Assembly: GCA_007692605.1 (NCBI GenBank)
Contig: REBS01000071.1
Coordinates: 1-33,654 of the forward strand
Direction of reading: 5' to 3'
Source of the DNA: Gemmatimonadales bacterium
GTDB taxonomy: Bacteria; Gemmatimonadota; Gemmatimonadetes; Longimicrobiales; Gaopeijiaceae
DNA: 33,654 bases
Position 1 is the stretch's first letter; each line of letters opens with the position of its first letter. A program made the translations under genes and the position numbers. The notes beneath the pieces are model-generated. The model saw nothing but the letters and a program-made list of their open reading frames with translations. It did no database searches and had not been told where the DNA came from. Positions 1-9,556 of the stretch are shown here, piece by piece.

Positions 1-380
1 ACGAGGACGAGGAGCGGCGCAAGAAGGTCGAAGCCCGCAACCAGCTCGACTCCCTCGTCTACCAGGTCGAGAAGGACTCGGCCGAGTGGGGCGACAAGAT
101 CGGAAGCGAGACGAAGGAGCGGCTCGAGGCCGCTACGACCAAGGCCAAGGAGACGCTCAAGGGCGACGATCACGAGGCCATGAACAGCGCTCGCGACGAG
201 CTCATGCAGGCCTTCTCGGCCGCCGGGCAGGAGATGTACCAGGCCCAGGCCGCCGAGGCCGGAGCGACGGCGGAGGCCGAAACCGCCGGAGGACCCACGA
301 TGGAAGAGGAGCCGGCCGGCGCCACCGCCGACGACGACGTGGTCGAAGCCGACTACGAGATCGTCGACGAAGAGAAGTAA
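1..380 (+). CDS. dnaK: DnaK (Hsp70) chaperone, C-terminal part only
   Basis: The window opens inside this gene; the readable frame starts at base 3 and gives 125 residues to a TAA stop. The peptide begins in the helical lid of the substrate-binding domain, with the motif EARNQLDSLVYQ that is highly characteristic of DnaK. It runs through lid helices and an alanine/glycine-rich, disordered linker, and ends in the acidic tail VVEADYEIVDEEK, which matches the conserved DnaK C-terminus (EEVDADYEVVDE-like). DnaK is the cytosolic ATP-dependent Hsp70 that works with DnaJ and GrpE on unfolded clients. The ATPase domain lies outside the window. A strong hairpin terminator about 80 bases downstream ends its transcript, so degQ is probably separately transcribed. 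Identification is firm from the tail alone. Confidence 0.95.
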   Translation, partial: EDEERRKKVEARNQLDSLVYQVEKDSAEWGDKIGSETKERLEAATTKAKETLKGDDHEAMNSARDELMQAFSAAGQEMYQAQAAEAGATAEAETAGGPTMEEEPAGATADDDVVEADYEIVDEEK

Positions 381-461
381 CACCCGGGATCTCCCCGGAG
401 GTCGGTCCGCCTCTGGCGGGTGTCCGACCCCGGGGGCCGGATCCGGCACGATGGGAACGAA

Positions 462-492
462 GGGGTCCGGGGCAACGCTCCGGGCCCCTTTT
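462..492 (+). terminator. Intrinsic terminator after dnaK
   Basis: Two 12-base arms (462-473 and 477-488) pair completely, allowing two G-U wobbles, around a three-base AAC loop. The hairpin is followed directly by TTTT at 489-492. The rest of the 381-635 spacer holds no gene that I can support. A clear sigma-70 promoter for degQ was not visible. Confidence 0.85.
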
Positions 493-635
493 CGCATCGA
501 ATCCACGGCAAGGCCCTGCCCAGCCGGGACCACTTCGATCCCGCGGCCCGATCGAGGAAGGCGCAGGGATCCCGCCACCGGGCCCACGGGTACGAAACCA
601 GGAATCCCAAACCAGATCTTCCAGAGGGACGAACG

Positions 636-2192
636 ATGCCAGACCCGCTTTCCACGAAACTCAAGATCCTCTTCGTCTCCGTCGTGCTCTTCGGAGCCGG
701 GGTTGGAGCCGCCACCACCCTCGGCTGGACCTCGCTGTCGGCCGGGATCGTCTTTACCGAGCAGCCCCAGGTTGACGAGCAGGCCGTCCAGCCCGCGGTG
801 GACCTGAGCAACGCCTTCATCAACATCTCCGAGGCGGTCACCCCCGCCGTCGTGCGCATCGAGGCCGACCGCGCCCGGCAGGTGGCCGGAGGACCGGGAT
901 CCCCCGACGACCTCTTCCGCCGCTTCTTCGGCATGCCCGAGGGCCAGGGTGAGGGCGCCCAGCCCAGAGAACGCCTCCAGGTGGCCGGGGGCAGCGGATT
1001 CATCGTCTCGAGCGAAGGCTACATCCTGACGAACGCCCACGTCGTCGACGGGGCGCGCGAAATCCGCGTCTTCCTGCCCGACCGACGCGAGTTCATGGCC
1101 GAGATCGTGGGCACCGACCCGACCACCGACGTGGCGGTCATCCAGATCGAGGGCAACGGCTTTCCGACCCTCAGCATGGGCCAGTCCGGTGACGTCCGGG
1201 TCGGCGAGTGGGTCATGGCGGTCGGAAGCCCCGGCTTCGGCGGGGGCGGCGGTGGCTCCGCGCTCGAGAACACGGTGACCGCGGGAATCGTGAGCGCCAT
1301 CGGTCGTCCCCTGAGGCTCCTGCAACAGGAGCTCCAGCGGCAGGGACAGGACGCGAGCCTCGCGATCGAGAACTTCATCCAGACCGACGCGGTCATCAAC
1401 CCGGGCAACTCCGGGGGGCCGCTGGTGAACGTGCGCGGCCAGGTGATCGGCATCAATGCCGCGATCGCCTCCCCCACCGGGTACTTCCAGGGCTACGGCT
1501 TCGCGATCCCGATCGATCTGGCGCAGCGGGTCATGGAGGACCTGGTGGAGTTCGGCCAGGTTCGGCGTCCCTACCTGGGGATCATAATGACCGACGTGGA
1601 TCCGATCGAGGCCGAATACTACGGCCTGCCGCGCACCTCGGGCGCTCGCGTGGTCGAGGTCCCCGGCGACGGGCCCGCCACCGCGGCGGGAATCCGCCCC
1701 GACGACATCATCTACTCGATCGACGGTCGCGACGTCGAGGGCTCCTCGCACCTGCAGGCCACGATCGCCCAGCGCCGACCGGGCGACGAGGTCGACCTGC
1801 GCATCTTCCGCGACGGCCAGCCGCGTGACCTGACCGTGCGCCTCGGCGAGCGGGAGTCCGAGCGGGAGAGGCAGCCCGTCGCCCAGGCCGCCCCGTCGAT
1901 CGACGAGCGCCTCGGGCTCGAACTCGGAGAGCTCACCCCCGAGTACGCCCGGCAGCTCGGCTACGACGAGCCGGGCGGTGTCGTGGTCCGAGGCGTCACG
2001 CCGAATGGGCCCGCCGATCGGCGAGACCTACGGGTGGGGGTCCGGATCGTCGAGATCGAGGGCGAGCCGGTGACCACCGTCGACGAGGCGCAGGCGCACC
2101 TCGACGCGCTCGAAGCCGGAGACCTGGTCGGGATCCGGGTCGAGGATCCGGACGGGAACCGCCGTCTCTTCGTCCTCCGGGTTCCGAGCTGA
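636..2192 (+). CDS. degQ: DegQ/HtrA-family periplasmic serine protease (Do-like)
   Basis: A 518-residue trypsin-like protease/chaperone that degrades or refolds damaged envelope proteins. An N-terminal hydrophobic segment (about residues 9-30) is a signal anchor or signal peptide, placing the rest in the periplasm. The catalytic triad is visible: His135 in NAHVV, Asp165 in TTDVAVI and Ser259 in GNSGGPL. Two PDZ domains follow, near 308-400 (starts YLGI) and 425-518, as in DegP/DegQ. A glycine-rich loop lies near 200-207. I chose the ATG at 636 rather than in-frame codons further upstream because it has an AGAGGGA ribosome site about 6 bases before it and starts directly before the hydrophobic segment. 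It appears monocistronic, between two hairpin terminators. DegP, DegQ and DegS are not separable by sequence reading, but two PDZ domains argue against DegS. Confidence 0.93.
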   Translation: MPDPLSTKLKILFVSVVLFGAGVGAATTLGWTSLSAGIVFTEQPQVDEQAVQPAVDLSNAFINISEAVTPAVVRIEADRARQVAGGPGSPDDLFRRFFGMPEGQGEGAQPRERLQVAGGSGFIVSSEGYILTNAHVVDGAREIRVFLPDRREFMAEIVGTDPTTDVAVIQIEGNGFPTLSMGQSGDVRVGEWVMAVGSPGFGGGGGGSALENTVTAGIVSAIGRPLRLLQQELQRQGQDASLAIENFIQTDAVINPGNSGGPLVNVRGQVIGINAAIASPTGYFQGYGFAIPIDLAQRVMEDLVEFGQVRRPYLGIIMTDVDPIEAEYYGLPRTSGARVVEVPGDGPATAAGIRPDDIIYSIDGRDVEGSSHLQATIAQRRPGDEVDLRIFRDGQPRDLTVRLGERESERERQPVAQAAPSIDERLGLELGELTPEYARQLGYDEPGGVVVRGVTPNGPADRRDLRVGVRIVEIEGEPVTTVDEAQAHLDALEAGDLVGIRVEDPDGNRRLFVLRVPS

Positions 2193-2231
2193 CCCGATCG
2201 CGGGGCGAACGCTGACCGGGGCGAGTTCATC

Positions 2232-2279
2232 CGAACGCCCGGTTGGGGGGAATCCTCCTCCGACCGGGCGTTCGCGTTT
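2232..2279 (+). terminator. Terminator hairpin after degQ
   Basis: A perfect 12-bp inverted repeat (2232-2243 with 2263-2274) encloses a 19-base loop that can itself pair partly (G-rich 5' side, TCCTCC 3' side). It is followed only by a short GTTT run, so the U-tract is weak, but the stem strength and position 40 bases after the stop fit a terminator. Confidence 0.7.
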
Positions 2280-2315
2280 CGTCACCCCCGGCTCGTGGCC
2301 CCCGGTCCCTCCGTG

Positions 2316-2344
2316 TTGATGCCCCCCCTGCCCTCGGTTATGTT
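2316..2344 (+). promoter_or_regulatory. Sigma-70-type promoter for tRNA-Leu (and possibly tig)
   Basis: TTGATG at 2316-2321 (4/6 to TTGACA) and TATGTT at 2339-2344 (4/6 to TATAAT) are separated by exactly 17 bases. The predicted start is near 2351, about 9 bases before the tRNA. It sits between the degQ terminator and the tRNA, where a promoter is required. No equally good promoter was seen in the 47 bases between the tRNA and tig. Confidence 0.55.
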
Positions 2345-2359
2345 TTTCGGCCCGCGGAT

Positions 2360-2442
2360 GCGAAAGTGGCGGAACTGGTAGACGCGCGAGACTTAGGATC
2401 TCGTGGCCCCGTGCCGTGGGGGTTCGAGTCCCCCCTTTCGCA
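2360..2442 (+). tRNA. tRNA-Leu (anticodon UAG)
   Basis: An 83-base tRNA with a long variable arm typical of leucine. The acceptor arms GCGAAAG (2360-2366) and CTTTCGC (2435-2441) pair perfectly, with discriminator A at 2442. The anticodon loop CTTAGGA gives UAG at 2394-2396 within a CGAGA/TCTCG stem, so it reads CUN leucine codons. The T arm has a GGGGG/CCCCC stem around TTCGAGT. The 3' CCA is not encoded (the next bases are CTT) and must be added by a nucleotidyltransferase. Confidence 0.97.
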
Positions 2443-2489
2443 CTTGATTCGCTCAATCGATCATCCCCCTCTCAACCCAATGGGTCCGA

Positions 2490-3755
2490 ATGTCGTCCAT
2501 GGATGTCTCCCGCCTGCAGGTTTCTCTCGAGGAAGGGGAACGGTGGCGCCGCACACTCAGCATCACCGTCCCTCAGGATCTGGTTCAGGCCGAACGCTCC
2601 GCCGCGATCCGGAAACTCGCCCGACGGGTTCAGCTCCCGGGCTTTCGCGACGGTAAGGTCCCCGCCTCGGTCATCGAGAAACGCTTCGGGCCGGCGATCG
2701 ACCAGGAGCTTCTCGACCAGGTGGTCGGGGAGGCCTATCGGGGGGTCCTCGAGGAGCGCGGGCTGCGTCCGATCTCCGAGGGCGAGGTCGGCGAGGTCGA
2801 GTTCAAGCCCGACACCGACCTGACCTTCCAGATCTCCTTCGACGTGGCCCCCGAGGTGGAGCTCGCCCGTACGGGCGGCTTCGAGATCACCCGCCCCTCG
2901 CTCTCGGCCGGCGAGGACGAGGTCGACAAGGTCCTCGCACGCCTGCAGGAGCAGAAGGGCACCTGGGTCCCCGTCGAGGAGGGCACCCCGAATGAGGGCG
3001 ACAAGGTGGCGGTGCGGATCCAGCGCCTCGCCGAGGAGGACGACGAGCCGCGTCCCTACGAGTTCACGATCGGCAAGGAGGAGGCGATCCCGGCCGTCGA
3101 GGAGGCGATCCAGACGCTCGAGGTCGGCGCGCAGGGTGACTTCACGGTCACCTTCCCCGACGACTTCCCGACCGAGGAGCGCCGCGGCGAGTCCGACGAG
3201 CTCCGGATCTTCCTCGACACCCGCAAGGTACTCGAGCTCCCCGAGCTCGACGACGCCTTCGCCAGCGAGGCCGGCGACTTCGAGTCGATCGAGGATCTGC
3301 GCAGCCGGATCCTCGAGGACCTCGAGAAGGAGGCGGCCGAAGAGGCGGAGTCGATGGTGCGCGCCCGCCTCCTCGACCAGCTCCTGGCGGCCAACCCCTT
3401 CCAGGTGCCGGTCTCGATGATCGACCAGTACATCCGGTCGATGGTCGGCGAAGAGCAGAAGCTGACCGAAGAGCAGATGGCCGAGGCCCGTGAGCAGGTC
3501 GGACCCCGCGCCGAGGTCGCCGTGAAGCGATTCATCGCGATCGAGGAGCTGGCGAAACAGAAGGAGCTGACGGCCACCGCGGACGAGATCGACGACCGGA
3601 TCGAGGAGATCGCGGAACGCTCCGGTACCGAGCCGGGTGAACTGTACGCGCGCCTTCAGAAGGCGGGGCGCCTCGAGCAGCTGGAACGCGAGATCACCGA
3701 ACGGAAGGTCTTCGAGTTCCTGAAATCCGAATCCACGATCAACGAGGAAAGCTGA
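2490..3755 (+). CDS. tig: Trigger factor, ribosome-associated chaperone
   Basis: A 421-residue trigger factor, close to the usual length of about 430. The N-terminal ribosome-binding domain carries the signature GFRDGKVP at residues 51-58, which docks at the peptide exit tunnel near protein L23. The FKBP-like segment (about 165-245) is shortened: the usual IPGFE motif reads IPAVE and the aromatic flap residues are missing, so prolyl isomerase activity is doubtful. The C-terminal chaperone arms begin at [10 protein letters not shown] (about 249). It heads the classical tig-clpP-clpX-lon order, 2 bases before clpP. The start is uncertain: ATG 2490 and ATG 2499 are both in frame and neither has a recognisable Shine-Dalgarno sequence. 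Confidence 0.95.
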   Translation: MSSMDVSRLQVSLEEGERWRRTLSITVPQDLVQAERSAAIRKLARRVQLPGFRDGKVPASVIEKRFGPAIDQELLDQVVGEAYRGVLEERGLRPISEGEVGEVEFKPDTDLTFQISFDVAPEVELARTGGFEITRPSLSAGEDEVDKVLARLQEQKGTWVPVEEGTPNEGDKVAVRIQRLAEEDDEPRPYEFTIGKEEAIPAVEEAIQTLEVGAQGDFTVTFPDDFPTEERRGESDELRIFLDTRKVLELPELDDAFASEAGDFESIEDLRSRILEDLEKEAAEEAESMVRARLLDQLLAANPFQVPVSMIDQYIRSMVGEEQKLTEEQMAEAREQVGPRAEVAVKRFIAIEELAKQKELTATADEIDDRIEEIAERSGTEPGELYARLQKAGRLEQLEREITERKVFEFLKSESTINEES

Positions 3756-3757
3756 GC

Positions 3758-4441
3758 ATGTCGACCTACCCCCCGTACGTCATCGAGCGCACCAGCCGGG
3801 GAGAGCGCAGCTACGACATCTTCTCGCGGCTCCTCATGGACCGGATCATCTTCCTGGGAAGCCCGGTCAACGACACGGTCGCGAACATCATCGTGGCCCA
3901 GCTCCTCTTCCTCGACGCCGAGGATCCGGAACGGGACATCTACCTGTACATCAATTCGCCGGGCGGGAGCGTCTACGCCGGGCTGGCGATCTACGACACG
4001 ATGCAGCACATGCGGGCCCCGGTGTCGACCTTCTGCGTCGGAATGGCCGCATCGATGGGCGCCTTCCTCCTGGCCGGAGGCGAGAAGGGCAACCGGGCGG
4101 CACTCCCCAACTCCCGCATCATGATCCACCAGCCCTCGTCGGGGTATCAGGGTACGGCGGCCGACATCGAGATCGCGGCCAAGGAGGTCCTGGGGATCCG
4201 CGAGCGGTTGAACCGGATCCTGGCCAAGCACACCGGTCGAAGCGAAGAGCAGATCGCGAAGGACGTCGATCGGGATTACTTTATGAGTCCCGAGGAGTCG
4301 GTCGAGTATGGTCTGATCGACAAGGTCCTGACCGATCGTGAAGCCGTGGGCACGCCCACCGACGCCGACATCCGACCCGCCGAGCCCGACGACGAAAGCC
4401 CGGCGGTGGAGCCCGAGTCCGACCCCGACTCCTCGTCCTGA
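3758..4441 (+). CDS. clpP: ATP-dependent Clp protease proteolytic subunit
   Basis: A 227-residue ClpP serine peptidase that forms the double-heptamer chamber gated by ClpX. The catalytic triad is Ser99 (GMAASMGA), His124 (MIHQP) and Asp173 (DRDYFMS), with the same spacing as the E. coli enzyme. The body is typical, but about 30 extra acidic and proline-rich residues follow the usual end (after KVLTDREA). That tail looks disordered and makes the protein longer than the common 195-210. It starts 2 bases after tig with an AGGAAAG ribosome site and is followed 10 bases later by clpX, so the partner subunits are co-expressed. Confidence 0.97.
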   Translation: MSTYPPYVIERTSRGERSYDIFSRLLMDRIIFLGSPVNDTVANIIVAQLLFLDAEDPERDIYLYINSPGGSVYAGLAIYDTMQHMRAPVSTFCVGMAASMGAFLLAGGEKGNRAALPNSRIMIHQPSSGYQGTAADIEIAAKEVLGIRERLNRILAKHTGRSEEQIAKDVDRDYFMSPEESVEYGLIDKVLTDREAVGTPTDADIRPAEPDDESPAVEPESDPDSSS

Positions 4442-4451
4442 ATCCGAAGAG

Positions 4452-5737
<1,286 letters not shown>

Positions 5738-5741
<4 letters not shown>

Positions 5742-8143
5742 CCCCGCTGCCGGAGCGGCTGCCCGTACTTCCACTCCGGGATCTGGTCTTCTTCCCCTCG
5801 ATGGTCCTCCCCCTCCTGGTGGGTCGGCCGCGCTCCACCGCCGCCCTCGAGGAGGCCGAGACGACCCCGTCGGGCCTCCTTCTGCTCCTCACCCAGCGCG
5901 ACCCCGAAACCGAGGATCCCGGTGCGGCCGACCTGCACCGGATCGGCACCGTGGTGCGGGTGGTCCAGTCGTCCGGCCTGGCCGACGGGACCGTGCGCGT
6001 CGTCTTCGAGGGAGTCGCGCGCGCGATCGTGGATCGCTTCGTGTCGGGGTCGGACTCGCTGCGTGCCCGAGTCCACGCCTTCCCCTATCCCGACGCCGTT
6101 CCGGACCCGGACGACCGTGACTCCGGTTCGGAGCGGGTGGCCCGCCTGCGGCGAGTCGAGCGGCGCGCCCGCGAGTACGTGCATCTCCACCCCGACCTGC
6201 CCGACGACCTGGCCGAAGCGCTCGGCGGCGTCGAGGATCCGGTCCGCCTCGTCCACCGGATCGCCGGTCACCTGATCGTGGGAGCGGCCGAAAAGCAGGA
6301 GTTTCTCGAGTGCGAGACGCTCGACGGCGCGGTGCGTGCCCTGCATGTGCTGCTCGAGCGCGAGCTCGAGATCATGGACATCGAGCGTCGGCTCGACCGG
6401 GAGATCCGCGAGCGCATGGGGGTGGGCCCCGGCGACGAATTCCTCCAGGAGCAGCTGCGATCGATGCAGCAGGGGATGGAGGCCGACGAAGAGGACTGGG
6501 CCGAGCTGCAGTCGCGCATCGAAGCGGCCGAGCTCCCTGCCCCGGCACGGGAGCGGGCGGATCGCGAGTTGAACCGCCTGCGGCGCCTCAACCCCGCGAG
6601 CCCGGAGTCCGGGGTGATCCGGGGCTACCTGGATTGGATCCTGGCGCTGCCATGGGCCCTCCGGAGCACCGACCTGGCCGACGTCGCCCGCGCACGCGAG
6701 CTCCTCGAGGCCGCGCACTACGGGCTCGACGAGGTCAAGGACCGGATCCTCGACCACATCGCGGTCCTCTCGCTCGTAGGTGAGCTGCAGGGGCCGATCC
6801 TCTGCCTGGTCGGGCCCCCGGGGGTCGGGAAGACCTCGCTCGGCCAGAGCATCGCCGAGGCCCTGGGCCGCGGCTTCGTGCGGATCTCGCTCGGCGGGGT
6901 CCGCGACGAGGCCGAGATCCGCGGGCACCGACGGACCTACGTGGGGAGCCTGCCCGGCCGGATCCTGCAGGGGATGCGGCGCGCGGGGACCCGCAACCCC
7001 GTCTTCCTTCTCGACGAGGTCGACAAGCTGACCCGCGACGCGCACGGCGATCCCGCCGCGGCGCTCCTCGAGGTGCTCGACCCCGAGCAGAATCGCACCT
7101 TCCAGGACCACTACCTGGAGCTCGACTTCGACCTCTCGGACGTGCTCTTCGTGGCCACCGCCAACAGCCTGCAGGGCATCCCCGACGCCCTGCGCGACCG
7201 CATGGAGATCATCCGGATCCCCGGCTACCTCGACACCGAGAAACGCGAGATCGCCCGGGCCTTTCTGGTCCCCTCGCAGCTGCGGCGGCACGGCTTCTCT
7301 CCCGATCGCTTCCGGCTCCAGGAGGCGGCCGCGGGCTGGCTCATCGAGAACTACACCCGCGAGGCCGGGGTCCGCGAGCTGGACCGATGTCTCGCCCGGG
7401 TCGCGCGCAAGCTCGCCCGCGACGTCGCCGAAGGGCAACGGGACCCCGACGAAGGGGGCGAGATCGACCAGGACCAGCTCCGCCGGCTCCTCGGCCCGCC
7501 CCCCCTCGTCCGCACCGAGCGGGACGGGGGCCCCGGACGGGTGGGGATCGCCACGGGGCTTGCCTGGACCTCGGCCGGGGGCGAGCTGCTCGAGGTCGAG
7601 GTGGCGGTCGTCCCCGGTCAGGGGGCCATCCAGCTCACCGGCACCCTCGGCGACGTCATGAAGGAGTCGGCGGTGGCCGCGCTGACCTTCGCCCGGTCGC
7701 GCGCCCGGCTCCTCGGCCTCGAGCCCCGCTTCCACCGCGACGTCGACGTCCACATCCACATGCCCGAGGGGGCGACCCCCAAGGATGGCCCTTCGGCCGG
7801 GAGCACGATCGCCCTGGCGCTCATCTCGGCACTCACCGGTCGTCCGACCCGGCGCGACGTCGCCATGACGGGCGAGATCACCCTGCGTGGACGGATTCTC
7901 CCGGTCGGGGGTATGAAGGAGAAGTCGGTGGCGGCGCTCCGCGGAGGCCTCACGACGATCCTCATCCCCGTCGGGAACGAGCCCGATATCCAGAGACTCC
8001 CCGCCGAAGTCCGCGAGCGACTCGAAATCCGGACCGTGACCGAGATGGACGAGGTCCTGGAGTACGGACTCGAGGGCGGCGCCGGCTGGCTCGGACAGAG
8101 CGGAGGCACCCCTCCCGGCGCACTGCACATGGAGAACCCGTGA
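5738..8143 (+). CDS. lon: Lon ATP-dependent protease
   Basis: An 801-residue cytosolic LonA protease that degrades misfolded and regulatory proteins. The N-terminal substrate-binding LON domain (about 8-210) is followed by a helical linker, an AAA+ module with Walker A GPPGVGKT (359-366) and Walker B VFLLDE (422-427), and the peptidase domain. The Ser-Lys catalytic dyad is Ser686 in KDGPSAGS and Lys729 in GGMKEKS, spaced 43 residues apart as in E. coli Lon. The start is GTG at 5738, inside the clpX stop, with an AGGAAGAAAGAGG purine run ahead of it. Its stop overlaps engB by the same GTGA pattern. About 25 residues past the normal end are glycine-rich. Confidence 0.96.
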
Positions 8144-8751
8144 AGATTCACACCGTCGAATACGTCGGCACCCTGGTCGACCCCTCAGCGCCCTTTCCGG
8201 ACGCCCTCCCGCAGGTGGCGTTCGCCGGACGCTCGAACGTCGGGAAGTCCTCCCTGATCAACACGATCCTGAATCGTACGCGAAAGAAGATCGCCCACGT
8301 CTCGGCCACTCCCGGCAAGACGCAGGCGCTGAACTTCTTTCGGGTCAACGACGAGTTTCTCCTCGTGGACCTTCCCGGCTTCGGATTCGCCAAGGTCCCC
8401 ATGGAGGTCAAGGGGGGCTGGAAGGCGCTGGTCGAGGGCTACCTGGCCCGGCCCGATGGACCGAAGGCCGTGGTCCACCTGCTCGACGTGCGGCGTGATC
8501 CCACCCCCGAGGACGTGCAGATGCTCGAGTACCTGGCGAAGCTCGGGGTTCCGGCGCTCCTGGTGCTGACGAAGGTCGACAAGTTCTCGAAGAGCCGAAA
8601 GATCAACCGGGTCCGGGAGCTGGTGAAGGAGTTCGGGCTGGACCCGGAGCAGGTGGTACCCTTCTCGTCGAAGACCGGGGAGGGTCGGGAGCTGCTCCTG
8701 GGGGCCCTCTCCGATCTCCTGGCGCAGGTCGAGAGTCCCGAAGGGGCCTGA
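8140..8751 (+). CDS. engB: Ribosome-biogenesis GTPase EngB/YsxC
   Basis: A 203-residue small GTPase of the TrmE-Era-EngA-EngB class, needed for assembly of the large ribosomal subunit. All G motifs are present: G1 GRSNVGKS (30-37), the switch-I ATPGKTQ (57-62), G3 DLPG (77-80), G4 TKVDK (144-148) and a G5-like SSKTGEG near the end. The GTG start at 8140 overlaps the lon stop (GTGA) and has GGAG about 5 bases upstream; the resulting N-terminus matches the family. A lon-engB pairing is common in bacteria. The short C-terminal extension is unremarkable. Confidence 0.95.
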   Translation: MKIHTVEYVGTLVDPSAPFPDALPQVAFAGRSNVGKSSLINTILNRTRKKIAHVSATPGKTQALNFFRVNDEFLLVDLPGFGFAKVPMEVKGGWKALVEGYLARPDGPKAVVHLLDVRRDPTPEDVQMLEYLAKLGVPALLVLTKVDKFSKSRKINRVRELVKEFGLDPEQVVPFSSKTGEGRELLLGALSDLLAQVESPEGA

Positions 8752-8757
8752 AGGACC

Positions 8758-9516
8758 ATGATCACGGCCGCGGGAGCGGGGGGAACGGGCGTACGGGGGA
8801 CGACACGGGGGGCGGACCCGACCCATCGAGGGGCCCCCGGCCGGATCGGGAGGTCGCTCATCGCGCTCGGGCTCGCACTGGCGCTCGGAGGCTGCGGATT
8901 GATCTTCCAGGAGGGGGAGCCGTCGAGCGCCCCGGCGGTGCCGGTGGAAGACGTGGCCCCGGAGCAGGCAGAGGCTGAACCCGCTCCCGACTCCGCGGCC
9001 GACTTCCCCGGTGGATACGGCACCCTGCGGCAGGAAGAGATCTCGATGCGTCTGCGCAGGGGGGAACTCGAGGTCCTCGTCACCCCGCTCGCCGAATCCG
9101 TGACCCGAACCACCGCCCCCGACACCTGGGAGCGGCTCTCGGCGCTGGCCGGCACCCACCGCTCGAGTCTGCGGGACCGGACGGGCGCCGATGCGGTCCA
9201 GCTCTTCCTCGTCGCGCTCTACTCGGAGCACCAGGCGGTCCCCTTCGAGCCCGACGACCTCACCCTGGTGAGCCGGGGACTCCGGTTCCGGCCCCTCGAG
9301 ATCCGGGGGCTGACCCCGGGCTGGGATCGGCTGCGGGTCGGGCCCCGCGAGACCCTCCTGGCGATCTATGCCTTTCCCGACCAGGTCGACCTGGAGCGCG
9401 AGGTCGAGGTGGAGTACCAGGAGGTCCGCAGTCGGGACTGGGAACAGGTGCTCCCGGTCATTCAGGCCGAGCGGGGCCGTGCGCGGGCTCGAGCGGGCGG
9501 AGGGCGGCCGAACTGA
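8758..9516 (+). CDS. Putative lipoprotein of unknown function
   Basis: A 252-residue protein that I do not recognise. It has an arginine-containing N-region of about 30 residues, a hydrophobic stretch and a lipobox LGGC ending at Cys46, so a lipid-anchored envelope protein is likely. A proline/alanine/glutamate-rich linker (about 55-85) leads to a folded-looking domain with alternating beta-like segments, including LYSEHQAVPFEPDDL and VEVEYQEVRSRDWE. The tail is arginine- and glycine-rich. It begins 6 bases after engB with an AAGGA ribosome site, so it is the last gene of the tig-to-engB run. The N-region is long for a lipoprotein signal, so the real start could lie a little further in, but no better-supported start was seen. 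It converges on the minus-strand regulator 40 bases downstream. Confidence 0.7.
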   Translation: MITAAGAGGTGVRGTTRGADPTHRGAPGRIGRSLIALGLALALGGCGLIFQEGEPSSAPAVPVEDVAPEQAEAEPAPDSAADFPGGYGTLRQEEISMRLRRGELEVLVTPLAESVTRTTAPDTWERLSALAGTHRSSLRDRTGADAVQLFLVALYSEHQAVPFEPDDLTLVSRGLRFRPLEIRGLTPGWDRLRVGPRETLLAIYAFPDQVDLEREVEVEYQEVRSRDWEQVLPVIQAERGRARARAGGGRPN

Positions 9517-9556
9517 CGGCGGTGCCGAACGCCGGTCGTCCGTGCGCCGACGGTTT

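Noticed and set aside
9517-9556. Bidirectional terminator between the converging genes
   Set aside because: Only 4-5 bp stems (CCGT/ACGG before TTTT, and CGGCG/CGCCG) could be drawn, too weak to call.
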